Below, one piece after another: positions 24,328 to 35,396 of a DNA stretch of 52,745 bases (its first letter is position 1; each line of letters starts with the position of its first letter). The position numbers and the translations under genes were made by a program. The DNA is from Alphaproteobacteria bacterium. Lineage in GTDB: Bacteria; Pseudomonadota; Alphaproteobacteria; UBA828. The notes under the pieces are model-generated. The model had not been told where the DNA came from and made no database searches. It saw only the letters and a program-made list of their open reading frames with translations. Location of the stretch: assembly GCA_022826665.1 (NCBI GenBank), contig JAJDUK010000085.1:1-52745 (forward strand), given 5' to 3'.

Positions 24328-24608
24328 TCCCTCTCTTTCATGCATTCCCAAGGCGTCCCGAAACACCCTGAAAAATCTCCACGCGGACTATCGATTGAAG
24401 GTATCGTTTCAGCAAACGCCCCTTATACGCCAAACCTGTCGCCGACGCTGGCACCAGTCTCCTCGCTCGCGAATGCTCGCCTGGCCTTCGGCACGTTCCA
24501 CTCTGTTGCCCACGGCGTCGAACGGATACCCCGCCGTGGAGGTGGGCCCAAATGGATGCTTCATCATCCATCGCCTCTCGGGCTTGTTGCGGGCTCCTGG
24601 TCTCTGGT

Positions 24609-25865
24609 TCAAGCGGGGCGGTCACGTTGCTCCACCTCGATCCACAAACTCTCGACGCCGCGCAGAACGATACCGTCCCTGTACCGGGGCTCGGCAGCCA
24701 GGCGGATCGACGCGAAGCGATCGAGCAGACCCCGGAAGGCGACGCGCGCCTCCAAGAGCGCCAGCGATGCGCCGAGGCAGTAGTGTATGCCGCGTCCGAA
24801 GGACAAATGGCTCTTCTCCGTGCGACTGATATCGAGGGCATCGGGGTTCGCGAACGCGGCCGGGTCCCGGTTCGCCGCGCCGAGCAGGGCGATCACCTTC
24901 TGGCCCTCGCGCAGGCGCTTGCCATCGATCTCCAGGTCCTCGCGGACAACGCGTCCGTCGAGCTGGACGGGGCTGTCGTAGCGCAGCAGCTCGTCGACGG
25001 CCGGCTCCAGCAGATCGGGTGCGTCCCGCAGGCACTGCAATTGATCGGGATGGCGGAGCAGGGCCAGCATGCCGTTGCCGATCAGGTTGCGCGTCGTCTC
25101 GTTGCCGGCCACCAGGATCAACAGCATGGTGGACAGAAGCTCTTCGCGGGAGAGCTTTTCGCCCTCCTCCTCAGCCGCCAGCAGAGCGCTGACGATATCG
25201 TCCCGGGGCTCGCGCTGCCGCGCCTCCACGATGGTCTCGAAGTAGGCGAACAGCTCCTCGGTCGCACGCCGCACGCCCTCGACCTGCACAGGGGTGAGGA
25301 TCGGCTCGACGATGAGCGCGATGTCGTTGGACCAACCTTCGAAGCGGTCCATGTCTTCTGCCGGCACCCCCAGCATCTCGGCGATCACGGTCACCGGCAG
25401 CGGGTAGCCCAGGGCGGCGATCAGGTCGAAGCGGTCTTGGCCGGCGACCGCGTCCAGAAGACGGTCGGCGATCTCCTGCACCCGTCCGTGCCAGCGCGAC
25501 ACCGAGCGCGGCGTGAACGCCCGAGAGACCAGAGCGCGCAGCCGCGTGTGGTCTGGCGGGTCGATGTCCAGCATGGTGGTCAGCCCGACATCGTGGAAGC
25601 GGCGATCCTCGGCGGAGAAGCGCTTGTGATCGCGTAGCACGGCGTCGGCGTGCTCGTAGCGGGTCAGGACCCAGGCATCGACCAGTCTCATGCGGTGGAT
25701 CGGATCCCTGTCCCTCAGCCGGCGATAGACCACGTAGGGGTCTCTCGCAACCTCGTCGGAGAGGGGATTGTAGGCGACCCCAGACTCGAGCCGCTCGTAG
25801 GCGAGGAGCACCTGCATGGCGACCGGCTTGACGAGACTGGCGACAGCTCCCAGTGCATTGATCAT
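24609..25865 (-). CDS. Cytochrome P450
   Basis: Heme monooxygenase, 418 aa, soluble bacterial type without a membrane anchor. The heme-thiolate motif is FGRGIHYCLGASLALLEAR. The I-helix oxygen-activation motif is VAGNETTRN and the K-helix ExxR reads DELLR. Other family segments are TMLDIDPPDHTRLRALVSRA and AANRDPAAFANPD. The ATG at 25865 gives a normal P450 N-terminus; the open frame continues upstream to 26078 but reads as non-protein. No ferredoxin or ferredoxin reductase gene is adjacent, so the redox partner is unknown, as is the substrate. The 281 bases between the tRNA and this gene show nothing recognisable. Confidence 0.95.
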   Translation of the reverse strand: MINALGAVASLVKPVAMQVLLAYERLESGVAYNPLSDEVARDPYVVYRRLRDRDPIHRMRLVDAWVLTRYEHADAVLRDHKRFSAEDRRFHDVGLTTMLDIDPPDHTRLRALVSRAFTPRSVSRWHGRVQEIADRLLDAVAGQDRFDLIAALGYPLPVTVIAEMLGVPAEDMDRFEGWSNDIALIVEPILTPVQVEGVRRATEELFAYFETIVEARQREPRDDIVSALLAAEEEGEKLSREELLSTMLLILVAGNETTRNLIGNGMLALLRHPDQLQCLRDAPDLLEPAVDELLRYDSPVQLDGRVVREDLEIDGKRLREGQKVIALLGAANRDPAAFANPDALDISRTEKSHLSFGRGIHYCLGASLALLEARVAFRGLLDRFASIRLAAEPRYRDGIVLRGVESLWIEVEQRDRPA

Positions 25866-25951
25866 CGACCATTCCCTCACCAGGTGACGACCGCTCACCC
25901 ATACTAACCCAGGGCCGACTCGACGCAGGCCGAGCTCACCATCCTTGCGCG

Positions 25952-28649
<2,698 letters not shown>

Positions 28650-29535
28650 GGCTCCATCTCTCCTGCCAGGTTCACGTTGTGCTGCCAGCGCGACCTCCAC
28701 GCTGTCCACTCGGGCGAGTCGTTAAGATGGTAGAACTCTACTCAATGGAGAATGATTTTACGTGCCAATACTCACGATAATGGTGCTCCTTTTGTAAACA
28801 GCGCATGGGCTTCGTCGCCTCGCTGCGGAGTCCGCGGCATGGGCTCAGGAATTGCGATCTGGAGTCCAATCTGCGCGACGGCTGGATCTCCAAGGGCGAC
28901 GGCGTTCAAGTGGCCGCGTCAGGCTTTGATCGTCCCCGGCGGCTGTGCTCACGACTCAATTCCGATTCCGACGTGACAGGCTTAGCGTATAATTTATGAG
29001 AAGGATACTAGTTTTTCCAATATAATACGCATAATTTATTTCTATTGCCGTAAGAGTCTCAGAATGAGTTTTGTGTTTCCAGATGACCTTGGCCTTGGCG
29101 GTGACGGGCACCGACATGGTCACGGTGCGCCACACCAAGCCGGACAGCATTCGGTTGTAGGACGCGGCCAACAACGGGGCGAAGACCTCCGGCGACCAGC
29201 AGGCGCAAATGACATGCGCGAAGTGCTCCCGAGGCTCGGCACCCGGTCCATCGCCATTCCCCGATTTTCGCGCGCGAGGGGGGCGATTTCGATCCCTCGG
29301 CCCCGGCCCGTTGGGTCGGCAATGTGACGGCATCGCTGGAGATCCGGGCCGGGTGCCGTCGCGCACTGCGTGCCGGAAGGGCACCCCCGTTCGGGGACGA
29401 CACTCCGGTCAAGCTGCTTGTGCTCAGGACCGGGTCGCACGCGGTCCGAAGCCTTCTCGTTATACATGGATCGCGCGCACGGCACGGTGGCCAGGAGGCC
29501 GCCCGTCCTGGCTCCGGTGAAGGGGAGAAGACGCG
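28650..29535. other. Long intergenic region with an AT-rich patch
   Basis: Nearly 900 bases with no gene I can support. The stretch 28984-29060 is strikingly AT-rich (runs such as TATAATTTATGAG and AATATAATACGCATAATTT) against a GC-rich background, and could hold promoters in both directions or be a scar of past insertion. On the minus strand at about 29060-29225 one frame reads partly protein-like (VICACWSPEVFAPLLAASYN), but I could not place it in a family and it has no clear start. The ribosome binding site of the next gene (AAGGGGAG, near 29519) is at the right edge. Confidence 0.4.
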
Positions 29536-30375
29536 ATGAGGACAGGACTCACGATCGCGGTGCTGGCGGGCGCGGTCGCACTCGCGGCCTGTACCCGCAC
29601 GCTCGATCCTCCGACGGCAGAGGAACAGGCGCGGGAGACGCACGGCGCGATCGTGAGCGGCGCGAACACGCTGCTCATGGGCGATCGGCTCGGCTATTTC
29701 GCGACGGACGACGCGGTGGAGCGGACGAACACGACCTGTCGGGGCGACACCTGCGCGGCTGGATTCATATCTCTGAGAGGCGTGAGAAGCTTCGGCGTCG
29801 AGGAGTCGGAGCTGACGCTGCTTCGGGAGCGCCGCGGCGTGTCCCTGGTTCGCCAGGAAAGATCGGGGACCGACCGCGGCTACGAGGCCTATGGCGGCTG
29901 GCTCGAGCACAGCCTCTTCGGTACTCGGCTGACGCGTTTCACTGAGGAGGCCGGCCCCAGCCGGGGGGCGTCGATCGTCTCCAGTTATTCGCTCGGCTTT
30001 TCGACCGGGGAGAACCCCAGCGCCGAGGGCTCGGCCCGCTGGGAAGGCCTGATGCTCGGCCGCGACCTGCGCGCATCCGCCGGCCGCGGCCAGGTGATCC
30101 GGGGAGACGCCGACGTGACGGTCGAATTCGGAGCGGCCGCGATCACGGCGGATGTCGCGTTCACCGACATCGTCAACATCGAAACCGGCGCTGCGCAGAA
30201 CGACATGGCCTGGCGCGGCATGGCGGTGGAGGACGGCGGCTTCGCCGGGCGGTATGCCCCCGGCGACACCGTCTCGGGTCGGTTCTACGGCCCCAGTGAG
30301 GAGGAGGTCGGCGGCGTGTTCGAGCGCGACGGCATCGCAGGCGCGTTCGGCGGGCGGCGGACGTCCGCGCCATGA
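29536..30375 (+). CDS. TbpB-like lipoprotein 1 (transferrin-binding protein beta-barrel domain)
   Basis: A 279-aa exported lipoprotein. The signal ends in the lipobox LAAC (C19). The C-terminal part ends SGRFYGPSEEEVGGVFERDG and IAGAFGGRR, the closing strands of the small barrel known from the transferrin-binding protein B family and other Slam-dependent surface lipoproteins. Inside are the repeated strands RWEGLMLGRDLRAS and DADVTVEFG. An AAGGGGAG ribosome binding site precedes the ATG. It is the first of three tandem paralogs. No TonB-dependent receptor or Slam gene is nearby, so a role in metal or protein binding is only inferred. Confidence 0.78.
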   Translation: MRTGLTIAVLAGAVALAACTRTLDPPTAEEQARETHGAIVSGANTLLMGDRLGYFATDDAVERTNTTCRGDTCAAGFISLRGVRSFGVEESELTLLRERRGVSLVRQERSGTDRGYEAYGGWLEHSLFGTRLTRFTEEAGPSRGASIVSSYSLGFSTGENPSAEGSARWEGLMLGRDLRASAGRGQVIRGDADVTVEFGAAAITADVAFTDIVNIETGAAQNDMAWRGMAVEDGGFAGRYAPGDTVSGRFYGPSEEEVGGVFERDGIAGAFGGRRTSAP

Positions 30376-30440
30376 TCCGTCGCGTGCCGGTTTTGTCCCT
30401 GCTGTCCCTGCCGGCGCCGGAAGAACCCGGGGAGGGTCGA

Positions 30441-31292
30441 ATGAGAAGAGGATATCCGAGCGCGTTGGCGGCGTCTGCGGTCGCGCTGGCACTGGCGGCC
30501 TGTACCGGCTCCTCCGAGCCGCCACAGCCGACGGCGGACGAGCTGGCGCGGGCCTCCTATGCAAGGATCGCGAGCGGCGCCAATACGTTCCTGATGGGCG
30601 ATCATCTCGGCTATTTCGGAACCGACGACACGGTCGAGCGGGTGGGCGTCAGGTGCCTGGACGATACCTGTGCGGCTGCGTTCACGCGGTTCTTCCGGTC
30701 GAGCGAAGCAACCGTTGGTATCGCAGAGCTAAACTTGCTCGGTGAGCGCCGCGGCGCAAGCCTGGTCGTGGAGGAAGCATCGACCGATAACGTGGACGCC
30801 CATGTGTACGGCGGCTGGCTCGACCACAGCCTGTTCGCCACGGAATCCGCCTTTCTCAAGAGCGACCGCTTCCCGGACCAGGGCGCGACGGTGGCATTGA
30901 GCTATTCGTTCGGCTTTTCGAGCGGTGAGAACCCGAGTGCCGCCGAGGGCTCGGCCCGCTGGGAAGGCCTGATGCTCGGCCGCGACATGCGCGCCTCGCC
31001 CAGCCGCGGCCAGGTGGTCCGGGGCGATGCCGACGTGACGGTGGAATTCGGTGGGACGGGCATGGCCGCCGATGTTGAATTCACCGATATCGCCAATACC
31101 GAGACCGGCGAACGGCGGGACGACATGACCTGGCGCGGCATGGCGGTTGAGGAGGGCGGCTTCGCCCGGCGCAACGCCCTCGACGATACCATCTCGGGCC
31201 GGTTCTACGGCCCCAACGAGGAGGAGGTCGGCGGAATTTTCGAACGCGACGGCATCGCCGGGGCGTTCGGCGGCAGGCGCGCTGCCGACTGA
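30441..31292 (+). CDS. TbpB-like lipoprotein 2
   Basis: Close paralog of the preceding gene (283 aa), with lipobox LAAC and the barrel end SGRFYGPNEEEVGGIFERDG plus IAGAFGGRR. A 46-base block is identical in both genes (30021-30066 and 30941-30986), which shows a fairly recent tandem duplication. The ATG at 30441 is chosen because GGAGGG lies just upstream and the signal peptide begins there; the frame is open from 30372. The central part (about residues 60-110) is more diverged than the barrel. The third paralog follows after 39 bases. Confidence 0.78.
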   Translation: MRRGYPSALAASAVALALAACTGSSEPPQPTADELARASYARIASGANTFLMGDHLGYFGTDDTVERVGVRCLDDTCAAAFTRFFRSSEATVGIAELNLLGERRGASLVVEEASTDNVDAHVYGGWLDHSLFATESAFLKSDRFPDQGATVALSYSFGFSSGENPSAAEGSARWEGLMLGRDMRASPSRGQVVRGDADVTVEFGGTGMAADVEFTDIANTETGERRDDMTWRGMAVEEGGFARRNALDDTISGRFYGPNEEEVGGIFERDGIAGAFGGRRAAD

Positions 31293-31331
31293 CTACTGCC
31301 CGCCCTCCGGCGGCAACAGGAGGAGACCGAC

Positions 31332-32219
31332 ATGAGATCATTTTCTGCCTGCGGCCTGGCGATGGCCGCCGTCCTCTCGCTCGCGGCTTGCGGCGGCGAT
31401 TCCGCGCCCGAACGGGCGCTCACCACCGCCGAGATTCGGGAGCTGACCGGCCTGTCGGCGCCGGTCGAGACGGCGGAGGTGCAGCAGGAACGCAGCCTGG
31501 ACGTCTTCGCCCGCGCCGATTCCCTGATCCTGTCCACGATGCACGGGGAGACCGGCAACGCCGAGATTCCGACCTTCCGTCTCCTGACGCAGTGCAGCGG
31601 AACGCAGTGCACCGTGACCGAGCCCCTGAGCGGCGCCGTCGATACCATCGAGCTTGCCAATACGCCTCTCAGGCAGGGCGCCGCCACCGCCATCGGCTCG
31701 AAGCACGGCATCACCCTGTTGTGGGAGTCCTCGACGCATACGGGAGCGGACCTTGCCAGTCTCGGCGCATGGCTGGAGCACGGTTCGTTCGCGATCCTGA
31801 ACGAGCGCCAGACGAGCGAAGAGGGCACGGTGGATGTCTGGTACGGGATCGCCGTGGGCGAGCTCACGGGAACCCCTCCGGCCGGGAGCGCAACCTGGCT
31901 CGGCATTATGGTGGGAACGCCCGTCGACGGGGACGCGCACGGCGAGCGGCTCGTGGGGACGGCGGCGCTGAACTACGACATGGCCGTCGGCGGCCTCGAT
32001 GCGGCGTTCAGCGGTATCAAGAACATCGACCGCGGGACGGCGCACGACGTTGAGACGGTGATCTTCTCCAACCTCGTGGTCGGTCCGGACGGGACCTTCG
32101 CGACCGGCGAGTCCGGCACGCGCATCCAGGGCGGCTTCTACGGCACCGGACACGCCGAGGTGGCGGGCATATTCGAACAATCCGACATCGTCGGCACCTT
32201 CGGCGCGACGCAGCAGTAG
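31332..32219 (+). CDS. TbpB-like lipoprotein 3, diverged paralog
   Basis: A 295-aa lipoprotein with signal MRSFSACGLAMAAVLSLAAC and the same general layout. The closing motif is GGFYGTGHAEVAGIFEQSDI then VGTFGA. Strand pairs such as TWLGIMVGT and ALNYDMAVGGLDAAFSGI correspond to the barrel strands of the two preceding proteins, but overall identity is low. It has two cysteines in CSGTQC where the others have CRGDTC or CLDDTC, so a short disulfide loop is conserved in all three. AGGAGGAGA precedes the ATG. Confidence 0.72.
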   Translation: MRSFSACGLAMAAVLSLAACGGDSAPERALTTAEIRELTGLSAPVETAEVQQERSLDVFARADSLILSTMHGETGNAEIPTFRLLTQCSGTQCTVTEPLSGAVDTIELANTPLRQGAATAIGSKHGITLLWESSTHTGADLASLGAWLEHGSFAILNERQTSEEGTVDVWYGIAVGELTGTPPAGSATWLGIMVGTPVDGDAHGERLVGTAALNYDMAVGGLDAAFSGIKNIDRGTAHDVETVIFSNLVVGPDGTFATGESGTRIQGGFYGTGHAEVAGIFEQSDIVGTFGATQQ

Positions 32220-32293
32220 GCGCCCGGTCCAGGGAGGCCGGCGAGGCTGTCCGGAGCGAACCGGCAGACGACCAATCGAGCGAGAACAGGAAA

Positions 32294-32716
32294 ATGAGCG
32301 CGACCTTTACACTCAATTTGGAAGCGCCGCTGGACGAAATCGAGTGCATTCACACGGCGGTCGACATCCTGGCGGCGGCCGATGGCTGGGAGCCCGATTT
32401 CATGTTTCAGATCAGGCTCGCGCTGGAGGAGGTCGGCACCAACATCGTGCAGTACGGATACGACGAAGCAGGGAAGAAGGACATCCGCATTACACTCACC
32501 TCCAAAGGCCAATCCCTCACTATGGGAATTGTCGACGACGGCAAGCCCTTCGATCCGTTCTCCGATGCACCGCCGCCCGATCTCGACTCCTCAGTCGCGG
32601 ACCGCCCCATAGGTGGCCTCGGCATCCATCTCGTGCGGAGGCTGATGGACGAAGCGCACTATCGGCGCGAGGACGGCAGGAACAGGGTGGTCTTGATCAA
32701 GCGGAGGAAGCCTTGA
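32294..32716 (+). CDS. RsbW-like anti-sigma factor / serine kinase (HATPase fold)
   Basis: Small ATP-binding protein (140 aa) of the RsbW/SpoIIAB type. The N box is RLALEEVGTNIVQYGY, with the Glu and Asn that bind magnesium-ATP. The G1 box is VDDGKPFDP and the G2 box GGLGIHLVRRLMDE. Such proteins bind a sigma factor or another target and phosphorylate a STAS antagonist; a PP2C phosphatase reverses this. A receiver-PP2C phosphatase is encoded 2.7 kb downstream (35397), but no STAS protein or sigma factor is in the window. It could also be the kinase of a different partner switch. Confidence 0.88.
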   Translation: MSATFTLNLEAPLDEIECIHTAVDILAAADGWEPDFMFQIRLALEEVGTNIVQYGYDEAGKKDIRITLTSKGQSLTMGIVDDGKPFDPFSDAPPPDLDSSVADRPIGGLGIHLVRRLMDEAHYRREDGRNRVVLIKRRKP

Positions 32717-33026
32717 CGCGCCGGGGCAGCCGTTCCCATGCCGCGATCACCGTGCTGACGTCATTGTCCGATCCCAGGGCCCCACTCCACAACAGCAGCC
32801 ATGCGACGATAATGTCTCGCGTCCCGCTCGGAAGGCGGCGCGGTGCAGAAATTTGTGGTCGCTCTGAGAGGAGAAAACATCCAGCATAGGCTTGCGTTAC
32901 TCGGCGATTCGGATCATCCCACGAAGATCGGTTACGACCGCTTTTGCGGCAATTCAGCGCTGCCGATCTTCCCTGGCAAGGTCGCTCCTATCGGCTTCTG
33001 TTCATCGTCGATACAAGGACGAGCAA
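32717..33026. other. Intergenic leader before aapJ-like gene with inverted repeat
   Basis: No gene seen. GAAGATCGG (32923-32931) and CCGATCTTC (32963-32971) form a 9-bp inverted repeat. A smaller CCGC-TTTT-GCGG hairpin lies between the arms, so the region could fold into a branched structure before the aapJ-like gene. Whether it is transcribed is unknown. Confidence 0.35.
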
Positions 33027-34055
33027 ATGAAGCTCAACGCAATCGTCGGCATCCTGACTACCCTCTGTGTATCGATCACCGTCCTTGCGGCGGACGGTTA
33101 CGCAAGCACTCTCGATCACGTAAGGGCGGCGGGCACGCTCAGATGCGGCATCAATCCGGGCCTGCCGGGCTTCTCTCATACCGACGATACGGGCAGATGG
33201 TCCGGCTTCGAGGCGGCCTATTGCCGGGCGCTGGCGGCGGCCGTGCTGGGCGATCCAGACAAGGTTTCCTTCGTCACTCTGACCGGCAAGACGCGCTTCC
33301 CGGCATTGGCCTCCGGCGAAGTCGACATCCTGTCGCGTAACACGACCTGGACCTTCTCGCGCGATGTCGACCTGGGCTTCACCTTCGTCGGCATCAACTA
33401 CTATGACGGCCAGGGCTTCCTCGGCCACCGGGAGCTCGGCGTGGAGAGCGCCACCGAGCTGGACGGCGCCTCGATCTGCATCCAGACGGGCACGACCACC
33501 GAGCTCAACCTGGCCGACTTCTTCCGCGTCAACGGTATCACCTACGAGCCGGTGCCGCTCGAGACGAACGCCGAAGCCCGTGCGGCGTACAAGGCGGAGC
33601 GCTGCGACGTCTACACGACGGACGTTTCCGGCCTGGCGGCGACAAAATCGACCTTCGACGACCCGGACGCGCACATGATCTACCCGGAGATCATCTCGAA
33701 GGAGCCGTTGGGACCGCTGGTGCGCCACGGTGACGACCAGTGGGCGGACATCGGGCGCTGGGTGCTCAACGCGCTGATCACTGCCGAGGAGCTTGGCGTA
33801 ACCCAGACCAACGTCATGGAGCTGGCGAAGGGAACGGATCACCCGGAGATCAACCGGATGCTGGGATCGGAAGGCTCTCTGGGTGAGATGCTGGGCCTCG
33901 ACTCGCAATGGGCCGTGCGTGCGATTGCGGCGGAAGGCAACTACGCCGAGATCTTCGAGAAAAACCTCGGCGCCGGCAGCCCGCTCGACTTGCCGCGCGG
34001 CCTCAGCGCGCTTTATTCGGAAGGCGGCGCCCTCTATTCGCCGCCGTTCCGCTGA
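33027..34055 (+). CDS. aapJ: General L-amino-acid ABC transporter substrate-binding protein, AapJ-like
   Basis: Periplasmic binding protein, 342 aa, very close to the 341 aa of rhizobial AapJ. The signal peptide begins MKLNAIVGILTTLCVSITVL. The mature part has STLDHVRAAGTLRCGINPGL, GFEAAYCRALAAAVLGDPDK, LSRNTTWTFSRDVDLGF and the end LPRGLSALYSEGGALYSPPF, all hallmarks of AapJ. The ATG at 33027 follows AAGGAC and starts the signal. The genes for AapQ, AapM and AapP are not adjacent, so it stands apart from its transporter. It may be an extra copy used for sensing, given the signalling genes downstream. Confidence 0.92.
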   Translation: MKLNAIVGILTTLCVSITVLAADGYASTLDHVRAAGTLRCGINPGLPGFSHTDDTGRWSGFEAAYCRALAAAVLGDPDKVSFVTLTGKTRFPALASGEVDILSRNTTWTFSRDVDLGFTFVGINYYDGQGFLGHRELGVESATELDGASICIQTGTTTELNLADFFRVNGITYEPVPLETNAEARAAYKAERCDVYTTDVSGLAATKSTFDDPDAHMIYPEIISKEPLGPLVRHGDDQWADIGRWVLNALITAEELGVTQTNVMELAKGTDHPEINRMLGSEGSLGEMLGLDSQWAVRAIAAEGNYAEIFEKNLGAGSPLDLPRGLSALYSEGGALYSPPFR

Positions 34056-34138
34056 AGTGTCGGAGAGCCGCCGCCGGCCGCCGTGCCGGCAAACCGCCGT
34101 ATGTGGATAGGCGCCCCGGCTCGGTTACGCCGCTACCG

Positions 34139-34267
34139 ATGACTGGTGGCACGACCATAGGCGCCAAGCCGGGCCTCCCTTACAATGAAGATGTGCTTGA
34201 AGATTTGCTGACGCTGGCGCTAGGAGACGCAATTTTCCTCTACACTGACGGCGCGACAACTGGATGA
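34139..34267 (+). pseudogene. Remnant of a SpoIIE/RsbU-type PP2C phosphatase
   Basis: A 42-residue open frame reads GGTTIGAKPGLPYNEDV and then LTLALGDAIFLYTDGATTG. It closely matches the stretch before and including the FYTDGVTEA motif of SpoIIE phosphatases; the intact copy at 35397 reads VAPGEAVVFYTDGVTEA in the same place. Nothing of the phosphatase lies on either side, so this is a broken duplicate or scar. The rest of 34056-34525 holds no recognisable gene. Confidence 0.55.
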
Positions 34268-34525
34268 GGCTTGAAGGTCACCCCCACCCCGGTCGCCACT
34301 GCATTTGGCAGCGAGCAACGAGGTTGCTAGGCCGATGCCGCGGTGGCGGGCGGGACGTGGCGCCGCAGTGGGCGACTGACTGCGTTGGGCCTTCTCAAAG
34401 TCTTTCGTCGCGCTCGGACCGCGGTGGAATCGAAATCCGAGAAAGGGTAACAACCGCACAATTCCCACCATTTGGCGGCGACCCATTGCTTCTGCCCGTC
34501 GTCAACATCTGAGTAGGACGGCACG

Positions 34526-35182
34526 ATGCTGACATTCGTTGAAGAGACCTGTCTCTTGCTTCTGGATGAGAAAGGCAGCGAATTCCTGCCCATACACCCC
34601 AACATCGTGGAGTGCGCCCTGGCCGGCGCCGTGCTTGTAGATCTGGCGTTCACCTATCGGATCGACACCGATCCTAAGACGCTGACCGTCATGGACCGTA
34701 CGCCGATCGGCGAGGCCATGCTCGACCGTATCCTGGCCAAGATTGGCGAACAGGGGGAAACTTCCGATACTGGCACTTGGATAAAGACGTTGTCCGCCGA
34801 CGAGTCGGCAGCCATTCAACAACAGGCACTCGACCGACTCGTGGAGCGAGGCATTCTGGAGCAGCAGGATAAGAGGTCTCTCTTGGGTTTCCGCAGACGC
34901 CGTTATCTCACCGTCAATGGCGAGGCGGCGCGCGAGATCAAGGACCGCATAAAGACACTCATTCTCTCGGATGACATACCCGATCCCCGGGATACCGCGC
35001 TGCTCTCTCTGCTGGATGCCTGCGGCATTCTGCCCGACATTTACCCCGGAGGCGAGTTCAAGAGCGCCGGCGCGCGAATAAGACAGCTCCGCAACATGGA
35101 CCTTGTTGGCCGCGACGTGTTCAACGCCGTTGCCGACATCGAACGCGCAATCGTCACAACGCGTGCACACGGAGCCTACTGA
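34526..35182 (+). CDS. GPP34 family protein (GOLPH3-like)
   Basis: A 218-aa protein of the GPP34 family, the bacterial relatives of the Golgi phosphoinositide-binding protein GOLPH3. The N-terminal signature is FVEETCLLLLDEKGSEF then VECALAGAVLVDLAFTYRI. The C-terminal part, RDTALLSLLDACGILPDI, follows the family pattern of helices. In eukaryotes the fold binds membrane lipids; the bacterial role is not established. Base composition is a little lower in GC than the flanking operons. It lies between the SpoIIE remnant and the receiver-PP2C gene and is separated from the latter by 214 bases. Confidence 0.85.
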   Translation: MLTFVEETCLLLLDEKGSEFLPIHPNIVECALAGAVLVDLAFTYRIDTDPKTLTVMDRTPIGEAMLDRILAKIGEQGETSDTGTWIKTLSADESAAIQQQALDRLVERGILEQQDKRSLLGFRRRRYLTVNGEAAREIKDRIKTLILSDDIPDPRDTALLSLLDACGILPDIYPGGEFKSAGARIRQLRNMDLVGRDVFNAVADIERAIVTTRAHGAY

Positions 35183-35396
35183 GGTCTGTCGAAGACTTGC
35201 CGAAGGAAGCAAGGGATCGTTCACAAGTGTGATGGTGCTAATCGTCCGGCCGTAAATGAAGTTTGGGATCAAACCTAATTGTCAAACGATCGCGCCAAGA
35301 TGAGTCAAGAACATCGCTACACGAGCGCCTCTCTAAGGCGTATGAAGAGCACTACACCACAGGCGTTTTCACGAATCGCAAAAAACGAGTTGAGCA

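Noticed and set aside
29059-29384. Possible gene on the minus strand in the long intergenic region
   Set aside because: One stretch looks partly protein-like, but it has no clear start, no ribosome binding site and no family I recognise.
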